The position numbers and the translations under genes are program-made. From Sesamum alatum (Eukaryota; Streptophyta; Magnoliopsida; Lamiales; Pedaliaceae): a DNA stretch of 64,000 nucleotides. The notes beneath the pieces were generated by a model, which had not been told where the DNA came from, did no database searches, and saw nothing but the letters and a program-made list of their open reading frames with translations. This document shows, one piece after another, positions 22,801 to 33,013 of this stretch. Numbering within the stretch: position 1 is the first letter of the stretch; every line of letters starts with the position of its first letter. The stretch is taken from NCBI GenBank assembly GCA_034509735.1, contig JACGWO010000005.1, forward strand, positions 32,518,479 to 32,582,478. Reading direction: 5' to 3'.

Positions 22801-23211
22801 AGGGAAGTGAGAAGCTTCTTCATTTAGTGAGTGATGCCTCTTCTCGCCCGGAACAGTCCATTGAGATGGCCAAAGACGAGAAGGTTTCTTCACGCAATTC
22901 TGATAAAGCCAGTGATCATTCCACTTCTCCGTTGGTAAGGATTTTCAACTTGTCTCTACATTTCGCCATTTGATCTCTTCAGCCTCCTGATATTACATTT
23001 AAACTCCACATCATTCCGTTTATTTGTACAATAAACACTAACATCATATAAATAACTTTTCAAATAGATTTTCCAACCCTCGGAGGAACTGCAAAAGCTT
23101 CTGCGCTATAAAGATGGTGAGGATGGTCTGAGTGAATGTGCAATATCGAAGATTTGCAAGATATTCTATTTGAACCCTACGGATGTTGTGAAATACCGAC
23201 ATTCAATTTAG
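19898..23211 (+). CDS. Mitochondrial K+-H+ exchange-related (Mit_KHE1-like) protein
   Basis: Eight exons: 19898-20110, 20732-20796, 20957-21055, 21731-21778, 22373-22442, 22597-22668, 22803-22934 and 23068-23211, joining to 280 residues. The N-terminus starts MRAKVVVFPIRGRNWCF, followed by the conserved core KLLSRVRPSEIFFRSIPKE and NPRLVRRRLRHIAFRGS. A hydrophobic stretch at about 150-182 includes LPLPNIPFFWILFRTYSHWR. The C-terminal domain is FQPSEELQKLLR...LSECAISKICKIF. This matches the family linked in yeast to mitochondrial K+/H+ exchange (Pfam Mit_KHE1, At1g53760). The transport role is inferred from that family. Introns 1 and 3 are the longest: intron 1 contains a SINE-like element, and part of intron 3 is duplicated at 28918-29275. 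Confidence 0.87.
20404..20520 (+). mobile_element. tRNA-derived SINE-like element in an intron
   Basis: In intron 1 of the Mit_KHE1 gene there is a B-box word AGGTTCGAACCTGAG at about 20458-20472. It is preceded, at tRNA-like distance, by an A-box-like word around AGTAGATTGGGCTCAAGA. The body does not fold as an intact tRNA. No poly(A) tail or clean target duplication was found, so the ends are approximate. Confidence 0.45.
22028..22056. repeat. Poly(C) tract
   Basis: Run of about 17 C, interrupted by TG, then more C, inside intron 4 of the Mit_KHE1 gene. Confidence 0.9.
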
Positions 23212-23570
23212 TCAGACGTAGTTTTTCTGAACACCAAGTTGCTTCCCAGTTTCATAGTTCCATTCTTTCTTCCAGGAAATTTTGCTGGTTTTTCTGTGTT
23301 TCCTAGTTAGAATCAAATGGGATCTGTATATTTTCCAGAGCAGCCAATAAATTTGCCCTCAAATTGGGACCAGTTGGTGATTTGGCAGTTCAACAAGTAT
23401 GAATATAGCTATGTTCATTCTCAGTATAGCTTCACTCTCCGCTCTACTGTGTACCTTTTTACTATATTCTTACACTTTCTGATCACTGTCCCAAGTACAT
23501 GAAAACTTCTCTCCAAGAAAATAAATAATCTTGACATACAATATAAACCTCTATTGGGTTGATTAAAAAT

Positions 23571-23800
23571 ATTAGGGACAATTATATTTATATCTCTTGG
23601 TTTGTGGTTAATTTATACAAACCACTCGTTCGTTTTGAATAATTACAGCAACCATCTCTAACAATGCAAAAACAGAGTAATTTGTGTAATGATGTTGACG
23701 TTTTTAGGGGGTGTATATGTAATTTTTTAAAAAGTAGAAAGTGGTTTGTGTAAATTATGTTTGACGTTCTTGGTGGGTGTATGAGTAGCTTCGAGTGATC
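23571..23800. repeat. Foldback MITE, family R copy 2
   Basis: Carries the family words AATTATATTTATATCTC, ATACAAACCACTC, GATGTTGACGTTTTTAG and GGTTTGTGTAAATTATG. It lies downstream of the Mit_KHE1 gene. The part from about 23690 onward is also present upstream of RPT1 copy B (29278), because it is in the duplicated unit. Confidence 0.6.
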
Positions 23801-24171
23801 ATTCCCCCCTCACGGCGATCCCCGTGGCTAGCGTTGTTGTAATCTTCAACGCATTTTGCTATTAATTCAATCGTATTTGTTGTAAATCGTGTGCCAATTT
23901 ATTGCTTTTCTTGCATCTTGCTTCGTAATTGTTGGAGACTGTTGTTGTTCTTGTCGTGGTCTGTGCGAGGCATCGATGGGAATTTCAGTTGCTGTTGCTG
24001 TCGGTTGGCAGAAGTAGTCGTTTACTACACTCTACTCACACGATGCCCTTTTCTCGCATTGCGGAGAGCACCCTGTGAGACGTGGTATCACTATCTGCAG
24101 ATAAGGTGGTTTGAGCAAGGAGACTATAGTTAGGAGTGTAAATGTTGTTATGTCAAAATATTATTATATTA

Positions 24172-24247
24172 TTAGTTATCATAGCACGTCGTCCCTGCGT
24201 GCATATAAAATACTATTACACGCTTTAAAGTTATTGAATATAAGAAG

Positions 24248-24278
<31 letters not shown>

Positions 24279-24846
24279 CAACACATTACATTTAAAAAAA
24301 GAAAGAAAAGAAAAAAAGCTAACTTTAGGGGTATTATAGGCAAAATAAAAAAAATGGTGTCGCGGTGTCATAAACCGTCATTTGTGAGTGAGAAAGACAT
24401 TTCTTTTATATATTAGTATAAATGCATAAAACCCCTCTTTATTTTAAAAACTCAGCTAAAAACCCCTCCGTGTTTTAAAAATAGGCTAAAAACCCCCTTC
24501 TATTTTATTAAATGTAGCTCAATCACCCCACTCCGTTAAATTGACTTAACGTCATTAACTTTTTAGTTATATGACCGTTGCCCTTTTTGTTATATATTAC
24601 TAGTTATCATAGCACATCGTCCCTGCGTGCATATAAAATACTATTACACGCTTTAAAGTTATTGAATATAAGAAGAATATATATATATATATATAAATCA
24701 ACACATTACATTTAAAAAAAGAAAGAAAGAAAAGAAAAAAAGCTAACTTTAGGGGTATTATAGGAAAAATCAAAAAAATGGTGTCGCGGTGTCATAAACC
24801 GCCATTTGTGAGTGAGAAAGACCTTTCTTTTATATATTAGTATAGA
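24172..24846 (-). mobile_element. Helitron composite (two non-autonomous units) with preserved empty site
   Basis: Read on the minus strand the element starts TCTATACTAATATATAAAAG at 24846 and ends CTAA at 24172, inserted between host A and T. Just before that end is the hairpin GCACG...CGTGC (24184-24202 on plus), about 9 nt from CTAA. TC at the start, hairpin plus CTRR at the end and an A|T target are the Helitron signature. Two units of about 247-251 bp (24172-24422 and 24600-24846) lie in direct orientation around 177 bp of other sequence. The inner unit ends CTAG and also has the hairpin with one mismatch. RPT1 copy B has the uninterrupted site at 29453/29454. There is no RepHel gene, so it is non-autonomous. 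Confidence 0.85.
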
Positions 24847-24884
24847 TTATAGGTGATAGTAAAATATGGAAATTGAGGAGTTAT

Positions 24885-25026
24885 TCAGTTGGGCTCTTGT
24901 TGGACAACAAACCCTGTGGGCCCATAACTTTATTGGACTGACTAAATTTTGTTGGCCCATTTTATATTCTTGGGTCGGTAGCCCACTAAGTCACCGTCGT
25001 GATATTATATATATATATATATATAG
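24885..25026 (+). promoter_or_regulatory. Promoter of RPT1 copy A
   Basis: Within about 100 bp there are TGGGC at 24890, TGGGCCCA at 24917, GGCCCA near 24954 and GCCCAC at 24981. A (TA)n run at 25003-25024 can serve as a TATA box. TGGGC is the core I recall for the proteasome-related cis-element bound by NAC factors that induce all proteasome subunits together. The start codon is 100 bp further on. Confidence 0.65.
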
Positions 25027-25123
25027 CCATTTTGGTCGCGAAATTCCGTTGTGTTCTCGTGTGTGCTTCTGCTGCAAGAAAAGTTCCCAAAAGAGGAAGA
25101 GAAGAAAATCAAATTCTTGGAAG

Positions 25124-26459
25124 ATGGCACCTGAACCTGAGGATGAGATCAAGGACGAGAAGAACCCTAGGCCCCTTGATGAAGACGATATTGCCCTCCT
25201 CAAAACCTATGTAATTGTTCTTTTTACCTCTACTACGAACCCTAATTTTGGGATGTTTTAGCTTGTATGTTTATGTATGGGAAAGATAGAATGAGGAGTT
25301 GAATCTTTAAGCTGTTGTGATGTTTTCCCAGGATGGTCACAGTTTGTGTTCTTCTTTTGTGAGGGAGAATTAGGATCCAGGATTTGAACAGTTGAATTAT
25401 ATTCATTAGTTTAGTGAGAGTGGCTGAAGCTGATTATGGATGGTTGGTTTGAGGGCTAAATGTTGTTTTAGTACGAGTATTCACACTTTTATCATATCTT
25501 TTAGTTATTCGTTATGAACTCAAAATTCAGCCGAATTTTGCTAAATATGGATCTGGAACTTGAAATTTATGTTTACTGTTTTTCTTTTGGTCGAATGGTA
25601 AATAATTTGTGTAATGTACTGGAGAAAAAGTGTTTGACAATATAAAGAGTTGTGCAATATGGTCAACATCCACACAGCAAAAACACATCCATTATAGGCG
25701 CTTGAGTCCTAGAGGGGATATAATATATTGCTTCTGATGAAATTCATGAAATTGTGCATACAGGGATTAGGACCATATTCAACAAGCATAAAGAAAGTTG
25801 AGAAGGAAATCAAGGAGATGGCAAAGAAGATTAATGATCTATGTGGTATGCTGAGTGCCCCATTTTGTCTCATTATTATGAAATACTTGTTTTTATCAGG
25901 TCCATTGGCTTAATTTTGATCGCATAATTGTTTTACTTACTTTTCCTGTTACTACTATAGAACTGGAATTTTGAGTTCAATTTGTGCTGTTTCGAGATAT
26001 CATTTAGTCTGGCCCAACAAATGTGTCAAGGTAGAATATTCTATATTTGGCTGGATCTGTCAATCTTCACTTCATGACAGGTATCAAGGAATCTGACACT
26101 GGTTTAGCAGCACCCAGTCAATGGGATCTTGTATCTGATAAGCAAATGATGCAGGAGGAACAACCTCTTCAGGTAGTGTTCTATAGATTCTGAATCTATT
26201 TTCTGTCCCCTTATTTTGTATCTCTAGTGATACAACCTGTTTCTGTGAGTTAGGTTGCACGATGTACGAAGATCATTAATCCAAACACAGAGGACGCAAA
26301 GTATGTTATAAATGTTAAGCAAATTGCCAAGGTATGTTAGCTACCATTTCTTCTTAACAGCTTGCCTGGAATTTCGCGTCTCTTCATAGCTCAACTCATG
26401 AAAACAGAAAACGTGGTTTTCAAGTGATATTCCCCCACATGCTATGTAGATAATATCTA

Positions 26460-26495
<36 letters not shown>

Positions 26496-28417
26496 TCAGT
26501 ATATGATCTGCAGTTATATTTATATTATTTCAACATTGTGTTTTTGTGGTGGTTAACTGTTATTTATTTGTGCATTCTATTGGTGCAGTTTGTTGTTGGA
26601 TTGGGCGATAAAGTTTCACCTACTGATATTGAAGAAGGCATGCGCGTTGGGTAAGCTTTTCGTGTTTGGTGTATGATCAACAAAGCAACTGTTGTGTTCG
26701 CCATGGGAGAATCTTTGAACTTAATACTGCAGGCTTGAGCTTCATATTCTTGATGTTCTCATTTTGCTGGCATGATATGAAGACACATTGTTCTTACTGC
26801 AGTGTGGACAGGAATAAATATCAAATTCAGATTCCTTTGCCTCCAAAAATTGATCCAAGTGTTACAATGATGACAGTTGAGGAAAAGCCAGACGTTACCT
26901 ATAATGATGTTGGAGGATGTAAGGAGCAGATTGAAAAAATGCGAGAGGTTTGTTTATATGTTGATGTGTTGGTATTTCTTTCTTTACGAATCTGATGAGG
27001 CAGTTTAATGTACTCAAACTGGAAATTTATTTGATTTGCGCATTTCTATTGTGGATATGCATAGGTGGTTGAGCTGCCTATGCTTCATCCTGAGAAATTT
27101 GTGAAGCTGGGAATCGATCCTCCAAAGGGTGTTCTCTGTTATGGTCCTCCTGGTACTGGCAAAACTCTGCTAGCCAGGGCTGTGGCTAATCGAACTGATG
27201 CATGTTTTATTCGTGTTATTGGGAGCGAACTTGTGCAAAAATATGTCGGTGAGGGAGCTCGCATGGTTCGTGAACTATTTCAGGTCTGACTTACATTTTC
27301 CAGTTTTCGTTTTCGTTGCATGTGTGGCCATTTTAACTTAGAATCTGTTTAATATACTTCTTCTCTGTTCCCTGTGGCAGATGGCTCGCTCTAAAAAAGC
27401 TTGCATTGTATTTTTCGATGAAGTAGATGCCATTGGAGGTGCACGGTTCGATGATGGTGTGGGTGGAGACAATGAAGTTCAGCGCACCATGCTTGAAATT
27501 GTGAATCAGCTTGATGGATTTGATGCTCGTGGAAACATAAAAGTTCTAATGGCGACCAATAGGTTTGCCTTATATTCATATTAGCTCTCTGAAAGTCTTT
27601 ACTTTTGCCATGTTAGATGGTAGCACCAGTTTTCATGTTTCTCGGAGTCTCTTTCATTATCAACTTGGACCCCTTTTAATTGGCTTCCTGGTGTATGTTA
27701 GTTACTCACGCTGAATATGATTGCTAGCTGTTGTCGAATTGTGCTTGCTTAAGTAATGGACTTTTTCTACTTGTAGACCTGATACCCTTGATCCAGCATT
27801 GTTACGTCCTGGACGACTAGATCGTAAAGTGGAGTTTGGACTGCCAGATCTAGAAAGTAGAACTCAAATATTCAAGATTCATACACGCACAATGAATTGC
27901 GAGAGGGACATCCGGTTTGAACTTCTGGCTCGGCTTTGCCCAAATTCTACAGGTAAAGATTTAGCTGTTTTGCATATTAATTAGACCCTGGAATGCTGCA
28001 TGAAGTTTCAGTATTCTCCTTAACTGTTCCTGCCCTCTGCAAAGTTGATTTGCGTTGGCATGAATGTTTAGTAATTGACCAATCATCATGATACAAATGT
28101 TGCAAGAAAGTTTATACCAACTCAGGAGAAATCATGATTTCCACGACATAGCACAGCATGCTGTTTACAGTTGTAGTTTGCTTCTTGAGATATCATCTCT
28201 CATATTTTCAGGAGCCATCATGATTTTTGTTTTGTTTTGTTTTGTTTGGCTAAATTCAGGAGCCGACATAAGAAGTGTGTGCACAGAAGCTGGAATGTAT
28301 GCCATCAGAGCGAGAAGGAAGACTGTTACTGAGAAAGATTTTCTAGATGCTGTCAACAAAGTCATTAAAGGCTATCAGAAGTTCAGCGCAACACCAAAAT
28401 ATATGGTCTATAATTGA
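25124..28417 (+). CDS. RPT1: 26S proteasome regulatory ATPase RPT1, copy A
   Basis: Ten exons: 25124-25210, 25764-25845, 26081-26172, 26254-26331, 26589-26650, 26803-26947, 27065-27283, 27381-27562, 27777-27952 and 28260-28417, joining to 426 residues, the usual RPT1 length. RPT1 is one of six AAA+ ATPases forming the ring that unfolds ubiquitinated proteins and feeds them into the 20S core. Visible parts are an N-terminal coiled coil (about 35-60), the OB region, Walker A GPPGTGKT (209-216), Walker [11 protein letters not shown] with D268/E269, the RPGRLDRK second region of homology, and the C-terminus TPKYMVYN typical of RPT1. Copy B encodes the same protein. Oddities are a 30-T run in intron 4 and an extra in-frame acceptor in intron 9. 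Confidence 0.97.
26463..26492. repeat. Poly(T) run in intron 4 of RPT1 copy A
   Basis: Thirty T residues. Copy B has only a short interrupted T stretch at the same place (about 31064-31076), so the run grew, or B shrank, after the duplication. Confidence 0.9.
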
Positions 28418-28701
28418 TTCCCGTCTTGCGTTCAATTTTCAGTACGGCGACATATGGAGCCCAGAATCACCAGACTCTCCATTGGTATTTTCTCTAACAG
28501 CTATGCTAGACGAGAAGTTCTCTTCTAGCTTGGCTGCTAACTGGGAACTGTACTCGCTGGCTATCTCTGGCTGTAGTGACATTAATTTCATTTGAAAGTT
28601 CTAAGCAAGGTTAAGTTGTGACTCATTCTGTACTGGGTTTTCCTTGAATTTATAATGGTTAACTCATGAAAATGAAAATGAATTTGTTGCGGTAAACAAA
28701 G

Positions 28702-28919
28702 AACTGAGGTGTCGCCCTCGAACTAAAGATTGCTCGGATCTTGGCCTTGAGCTGTGCCAGACAAGGCAACAAAGAACTCAGTGAAGCTGAATTATGTCAT
28801 TATGTTTCATGTTTCTTAGATGGATTTGAGCATACCTATCGAATGGTTTTCTTCCTGTAAGAAGTTCTAACATGACAACCCCAAAGCTATATAGATCACT
28901 CTTAATAGTATATTGACCA
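28702..28919 (-). pseudogene. Fragment of the SRF receptor kinase gene
   Basis: Matches 34201-34418 of the intact SRF gene nearly base for base: 50 bp of one kinase exon, the whole intron, and most of the next exon up to [17 protein letters not shown] (read on minus). One base is missing relative to the intact exon (CCCTCGAAC versus CCCATCGAAC), and the copy ends abruptly at 28919. It is the right-hand remnant of the unit duplicated with RPT1, so it is a dead fragment. Confidence 0.88.
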
Positions 28920-29275
28920 AAGATTGGTAATTCGAAGATTATCTGTATAGACCCAGATGTAATGCAACCATGCATGAGAGTGCTGTTTGTCGATTTGCTA
29001 GATGAATTCAAGACTTGTGGTAAGAACTGTGTGCATGAGAGTAATGTCATCCGGAGTAGTTTGGTTTTTATTCGAGTTGAGATATTTGGTTAATGTATTG
29101 GATCAAAACTTTTGGTCTATGGTAAAATAGCTGATTAGGGATTTTGCACTAAGTTTTCAGAAAATCAGCTGTAAATTGTGGAGGAGAATGTGAAAACATG
29201 ACATTCATTAAAGAAAAGTTCAGGAAAATTCTTAAGACTGTATCCACTTTCTTTCTTGTATAAGCAGCTGAATGA
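28918..29275. repeat. Duplicated fragment of Mit_KHE1 intron 3
   Basis: From 28918 the sequence matches 21117 onward in intron 3 of the Mit_KHE1 gene (AAAGATTGGTAATTCGAAGA versus AAAGATTGATAATTCGAAGA, and on through ATGCATGAGAGTGCTGTTTG). The match fades at about 29275, where it jumps to sequence matching 23690 onward. Mit_KHE1 exons 4-8 are absent from this copy. Confidence 0.88.
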
Positions 29276-29277
29276 TA

Positions 29278-29440
29278 TTGACGTTTTTAGTGGATGTATG
29301 CGCGAGTTTTTAAAAAGCAGAATTGGTTTGTGTAAATTATGTTAACGTTTTTAGTGGGTGTATGTATAACTATTCAAGAGAGGATGATAGTTTGTGTAAA
29401 CAGACTATAGGGTAGGGGCGTAAATATAATTATCTCAAAA
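29278..29440. repeat. Family R MITE, partial (duplicated copy)
   Basis: Contains ATATTGACGTTTTTAGTGGA and TTGGTTTGTGTAAATTATG, matching the right part of the copy at 23571-23800. It ends GTAAATATAATTATC, the usual family end. Confidence 0.6.
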
Positions 29441-29476
29441 TATTATTATATTATTATAGGTGGAAGTAAAATATAG

Positions 29477-29640
29477 AAATTGAGGAGTTATTCAGTTGGG
29501 CTCTTGTTGGACAACAAACCTCTGTGGGCCCATAACATTATTGGACTGACTGAAATTTTATTTGGCCCATTTTCATTTTATTGGGTCGGTAGCCCACTAA
29601 GTCACCGTCGTAATGTATGTCTATAGATAGCCAGTTTGCT
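29477..29640 (+). promoter_or_regulatory. Promoter of RPT1 copy B (no TATA repeat)
   Basis: The same TGGGC, TGGGCCCA, GGCCCA and GCCCAC words as copy A, in the same order and spacing. The (TA)n run of copy A is replaced by AATGTATGTCTATAGATAG, leaving only a weak TATAGATA. Confidence 0.6.
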
Positions 29641-29726
29641 CGCCAAATTCCGTTGTGTTCTCTTGTGTGTGCTTCTGCTGCAAGAAAAGTCCCCAAAAGA
29701 GGAAGAGAAGATCAAATTCTTGGAAG

Positions 29727-32700
29727 ATGGCACCTGAACCTGAGGATGAGATCAAGGACGAGAAGAACCCTAGGCCCCTTGATGAAGACGATATTGCCCT
29801 CCTCAAAACCTATGTAATTGTTCTTTTTACCTCTACTACGAACCCTAATTTTGGGCTGTTTTCGCTTGTATGTTTATGTATGGGAAAGATAGAAATGACG
29901 AAATGAATCTTTAAGCTGTTGTGATGTCGTCCTATGAGCTTGTGTTTTTCTTTAGTGTGAGGGAGGATTAGGATCCAGGATTTGCAGAGTTGAAATTATA
30001 TCCATTTAGTTTAGTGAGATTGGTTGAAGCTGATTATGGATAGTTGGTTTGAGGGCTAAAATGTTGCTTTTGTACGAGTATTCACACTTTTATCGTATCA
30101 TTTAGTTGTACTTTCTGGACTCAAAATTCAGCCGAGTGTTGCTAAATATGGATCTGGAGCTTGAAATTTATGTTTAATGTTTTTCTTTTAGTTGAATAGT
30201 GAATAATTTGTGTAATTTATTGGAGAAAAGGTGTTTGACAATATAAAGAGTTGTACAATATGGTCAACATCCACACAGCAAAAACACATCCATTGTAGGC
30301 GTTTGAGGCCTAGAGGGGATATACTATATTGCTTCTGATGAAATTCCTGAAATTCTACATACAGGGATTAGGACCGTATTCAACAAGCATAAAGAAAGTT
30401 GAGAAGGAAATCAAGGAGATGGCAAAGAAGATTAATGATCTATGTGGTATGTTAAGTGCCCCATTTTGTCTCATTATTATGAAAATACTTGTTTTTATCA
30501 GGTCCTTTGGCTTAATTTTGATCGCAGAATTGTTTCACTTACTTTCCGTGTTACTACTATAGAACTGGACTTTTGATTTCATTTTGTGCTGTTTTGAGAG
30601 ACCATTTAGTCTGGCTCAACAAATGTGTTTAGATAGAATGTTCTATACTTGTCCGGATCTGTCAATACTCACTTCATGACAGGTATCAAGGAATCTGACA
30701 CTGGTTTAGCAGCACCCAGTCAGTGGGATCTTGTATCTGATAAGCAAATGATGCAGGAGGAACAACCTCTTCAGGTAGTATTCTATAGATTCTGAATCTA
30801 TTTTCGGTCTCTTATTTTGTATTTCTAGTGATGCAACCTGTTTCTGTGAGTTAGGTTGCACGATGTACGAAGATCATTAATCCAAATACAGAGGATGCAA
30901 AGTATGTTATAAATGTTAAGCAAATTGCCAAGGTATGTTAGCTACCCTTTCTTCTTAACAGCTTGCCTGGAATTTTGCTTCTCTATATAGCTCAACAGAT
31001 GAAAACAGAAAACATGGTTTTTCAATTGATATTCCCCCCATGCTATGTAGATTATATCTACTCTTTTGCTTTTTTTATATCAGTATGATCTGCAGTTATA
31101 TTTTATATTATTCCAACATTGTGTTTATGTGGTGGTTAGCTGTTATTCATTTGTGCATTGTATTGGTGCAGTTTGTTGTTGGATTGGGCGATAAAGTTTC
31201 ACCTACTGATATTGAAGAAGGCATGCGCGTCGGGTAAGCTTTTCTTGTTTGGTGTATAATCAACCAAGTGACTGTTGTGCTTGCCACATGAGAATCTTTG
31301 AACTTAATTAGGCTTGAGCTTCATATTCTTGATGTTCTCATTTTGCTGGCATAATATGAGGTTTGACACATTGTTCTTATTGCAGTGTGGACAGGAATAA
31401 ATATCAAATTCAGATTCCTCTGCCTCCAAAAATTGATCCAAGTGTTACAATGATGACAGTTGAGGAAAAGCCAGATGTTACCTATAATGATGTTGGAGGA
31501 TGTAAGGAGCAGATTGAAAAAATGCGAGAGGTTTGTTATATATCGACGTGTTGGCATTTATTTCTTTACAAATCTGATGGGGCAGTTTAATGTACTCAAA
31601 CTGGAAATTTATTTGATTTGCGTGTTTCCATTATGGATATGCATAGGTTGTTGAGCTGCCTATGCTTCATCCTGAGAAATTTGTGAAGCTGGGAATCGAT
31701 CCTCCAAAGGGTGTTCTCTGTTATGGTCCTCCTGGTACTGGCAAAACTCTACTAGCCAGAGCTGTGGCTAATCGAACTGATGCGTGTTTTATTCGTGTTA
31801 TTGGGAGCGAACTTGTGCAAAAATATGTCGGTGAGGGAGCTCGCATGGTTCGTGAACTATTTCAGGTCTGACTTACATTTTCCAGTTTTTGTTTTTGTTG
31901 CATGTGTGGCCATTTTAACTTAGAATCTGTTTAATATACTTCTTCTCTGTTCCCTGTGGCAGATGGCTCGCTCTAAAAAAGCTTGCATTGTATTTTTCGA
32001 TGAAGTAGATGCCATTGGAGGTGCACGGTTCGATGATGGTGTGGGTGGAGACAATGAAGTTCAGCGCACCATGCTTGAAATTGTGAATCAGCTTGATGGA
32101 TTTGATGCTCGTGGAAACATAAAAGTTCTAATGGCGACCAATAGGTTTGCCTTATATTCATATTAGCTCTCTGAAAGTCTTTACTTTTGCCATGTTAGAT
32201 GGTAGCACCAGTCCTTATAAAAAAAAAAAGATGGTAGCACCAGTTTTCATGTTTCTTGGAGTCTCTTTCATTATCAACTTGGACCCCTTTTAATTGGCTT
32301 CCTTAGTGTATGTTAGTTACTCACGCTGAATATGATTGCTAGCTGTTGTCGAATTGTGCTTGCTTAAGTAATGGACTTTTTCTACTTGTAGACCTGATAC
32401 CCTTGATCCAGCATTGTTACGTCCTGGACGACTAGATCGTAAAGTGGAGTTTGGACTGCCAGATCTAGAAAGTAGAACTCAAATATTCAAGATTCATACA
32501 CGCACTATGAATTGCGAGAGGGACATCCGGTTTGAACTTCTCGCTCGGCTTTGCCCAAATTCTACGGGTAAAGTTTTAGCTGTTTTGCATATTAATTAGA
32601 CCCTGGAATGCTGCATGAAGTTTCAGTATTTCTCCTTAACTGTTCCTGCCCCCTGCAAAGTTGATTTGCTTTGGCATGAATGTGTAGTAATGACCAATCA

Positions 32701-33013
32701 TCATGATACAAATGTTGCAAGAAAGTTTATACCAACTCAGAGAAATCATGATTTCTACGACGTAGTAGTAGTGGTGGTTTGCTTCTTGAGATATCATGTC
32801 TCATATCTTCCGGAACCATCATGATTTTTGTTTTGTTTTGTTCTGCTAAATTCAGGAGCCGACATAAGAAGTGTGTGCACAGAAGCTGGAATGTATGCCA
32901 TAAGAGCAAGAAGGAAGACTGTTACTGAGAAAGATTTTCTAGATGCCGTCAACAAAGTCATTAAAGGCTATCAGAAGTTCAGTGCAACACCAAAATATAT
33001 GGTCTATAATTGA
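29727..33013 (+). CDS. RPT1: 26S proteasome regulatory ATPase RPT1, copy B
   Basis: Ten exons with the same lengths as copy A: 29727-29813, 30365-30446, 30683-30774, 30855-30932, 31172-31233, 31386-31530, 31647-31865, 31963-32144, 32392-32567 and 32856-33013, joining to 426 residues. By eye the protein is identical to copy A; I counted 18 coding differences, all synonymous, and exon 8 is identical in DNA. Every splice site is intact, so nothing marks it as a pseudogene. It retains the TGGGC-type promoter words but not the TATA repeat. Intron 8 carries a 16-bp poly(A) insertion with a 16-bp target duplication. It probably supplies the same proteasome base subunit; a difference in expression is the likeliest distinction. 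Confidence 0.97.
32197..32244. mobile_element. Minimal retroinsertion: poly(A) flanked by 16-bp target duplication
   Basis: AGATGGTAGCACCAGT occurs at 32197-32212 and again at 32229-32244, around CCTTATAAAAAAAAAA. RPT1 copy A has the 16-mer once (27615-27630) with no insert. Target duplication plus a 3' A-run is the product of target-primed reverse transcription, here by an element truncated to a few bases. Confidence 0.8.

Noticed and set aside
24172..24846. TRIM-type LTR retrotransposon (two direct repeats with short middle)
   Set aside because: The ends are Helitron ends (TC, hairpin, CTRR, A|T target) with no target duplication; LTRs would begin TG, end CA and have a 5-bp duplication.
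32615..32909. Short frames in the last intron of RPT1 copy B as extra exons
   Set aside because: Exon 10 joined from 32856 restores the identical protein; the intervening frames are intronic.
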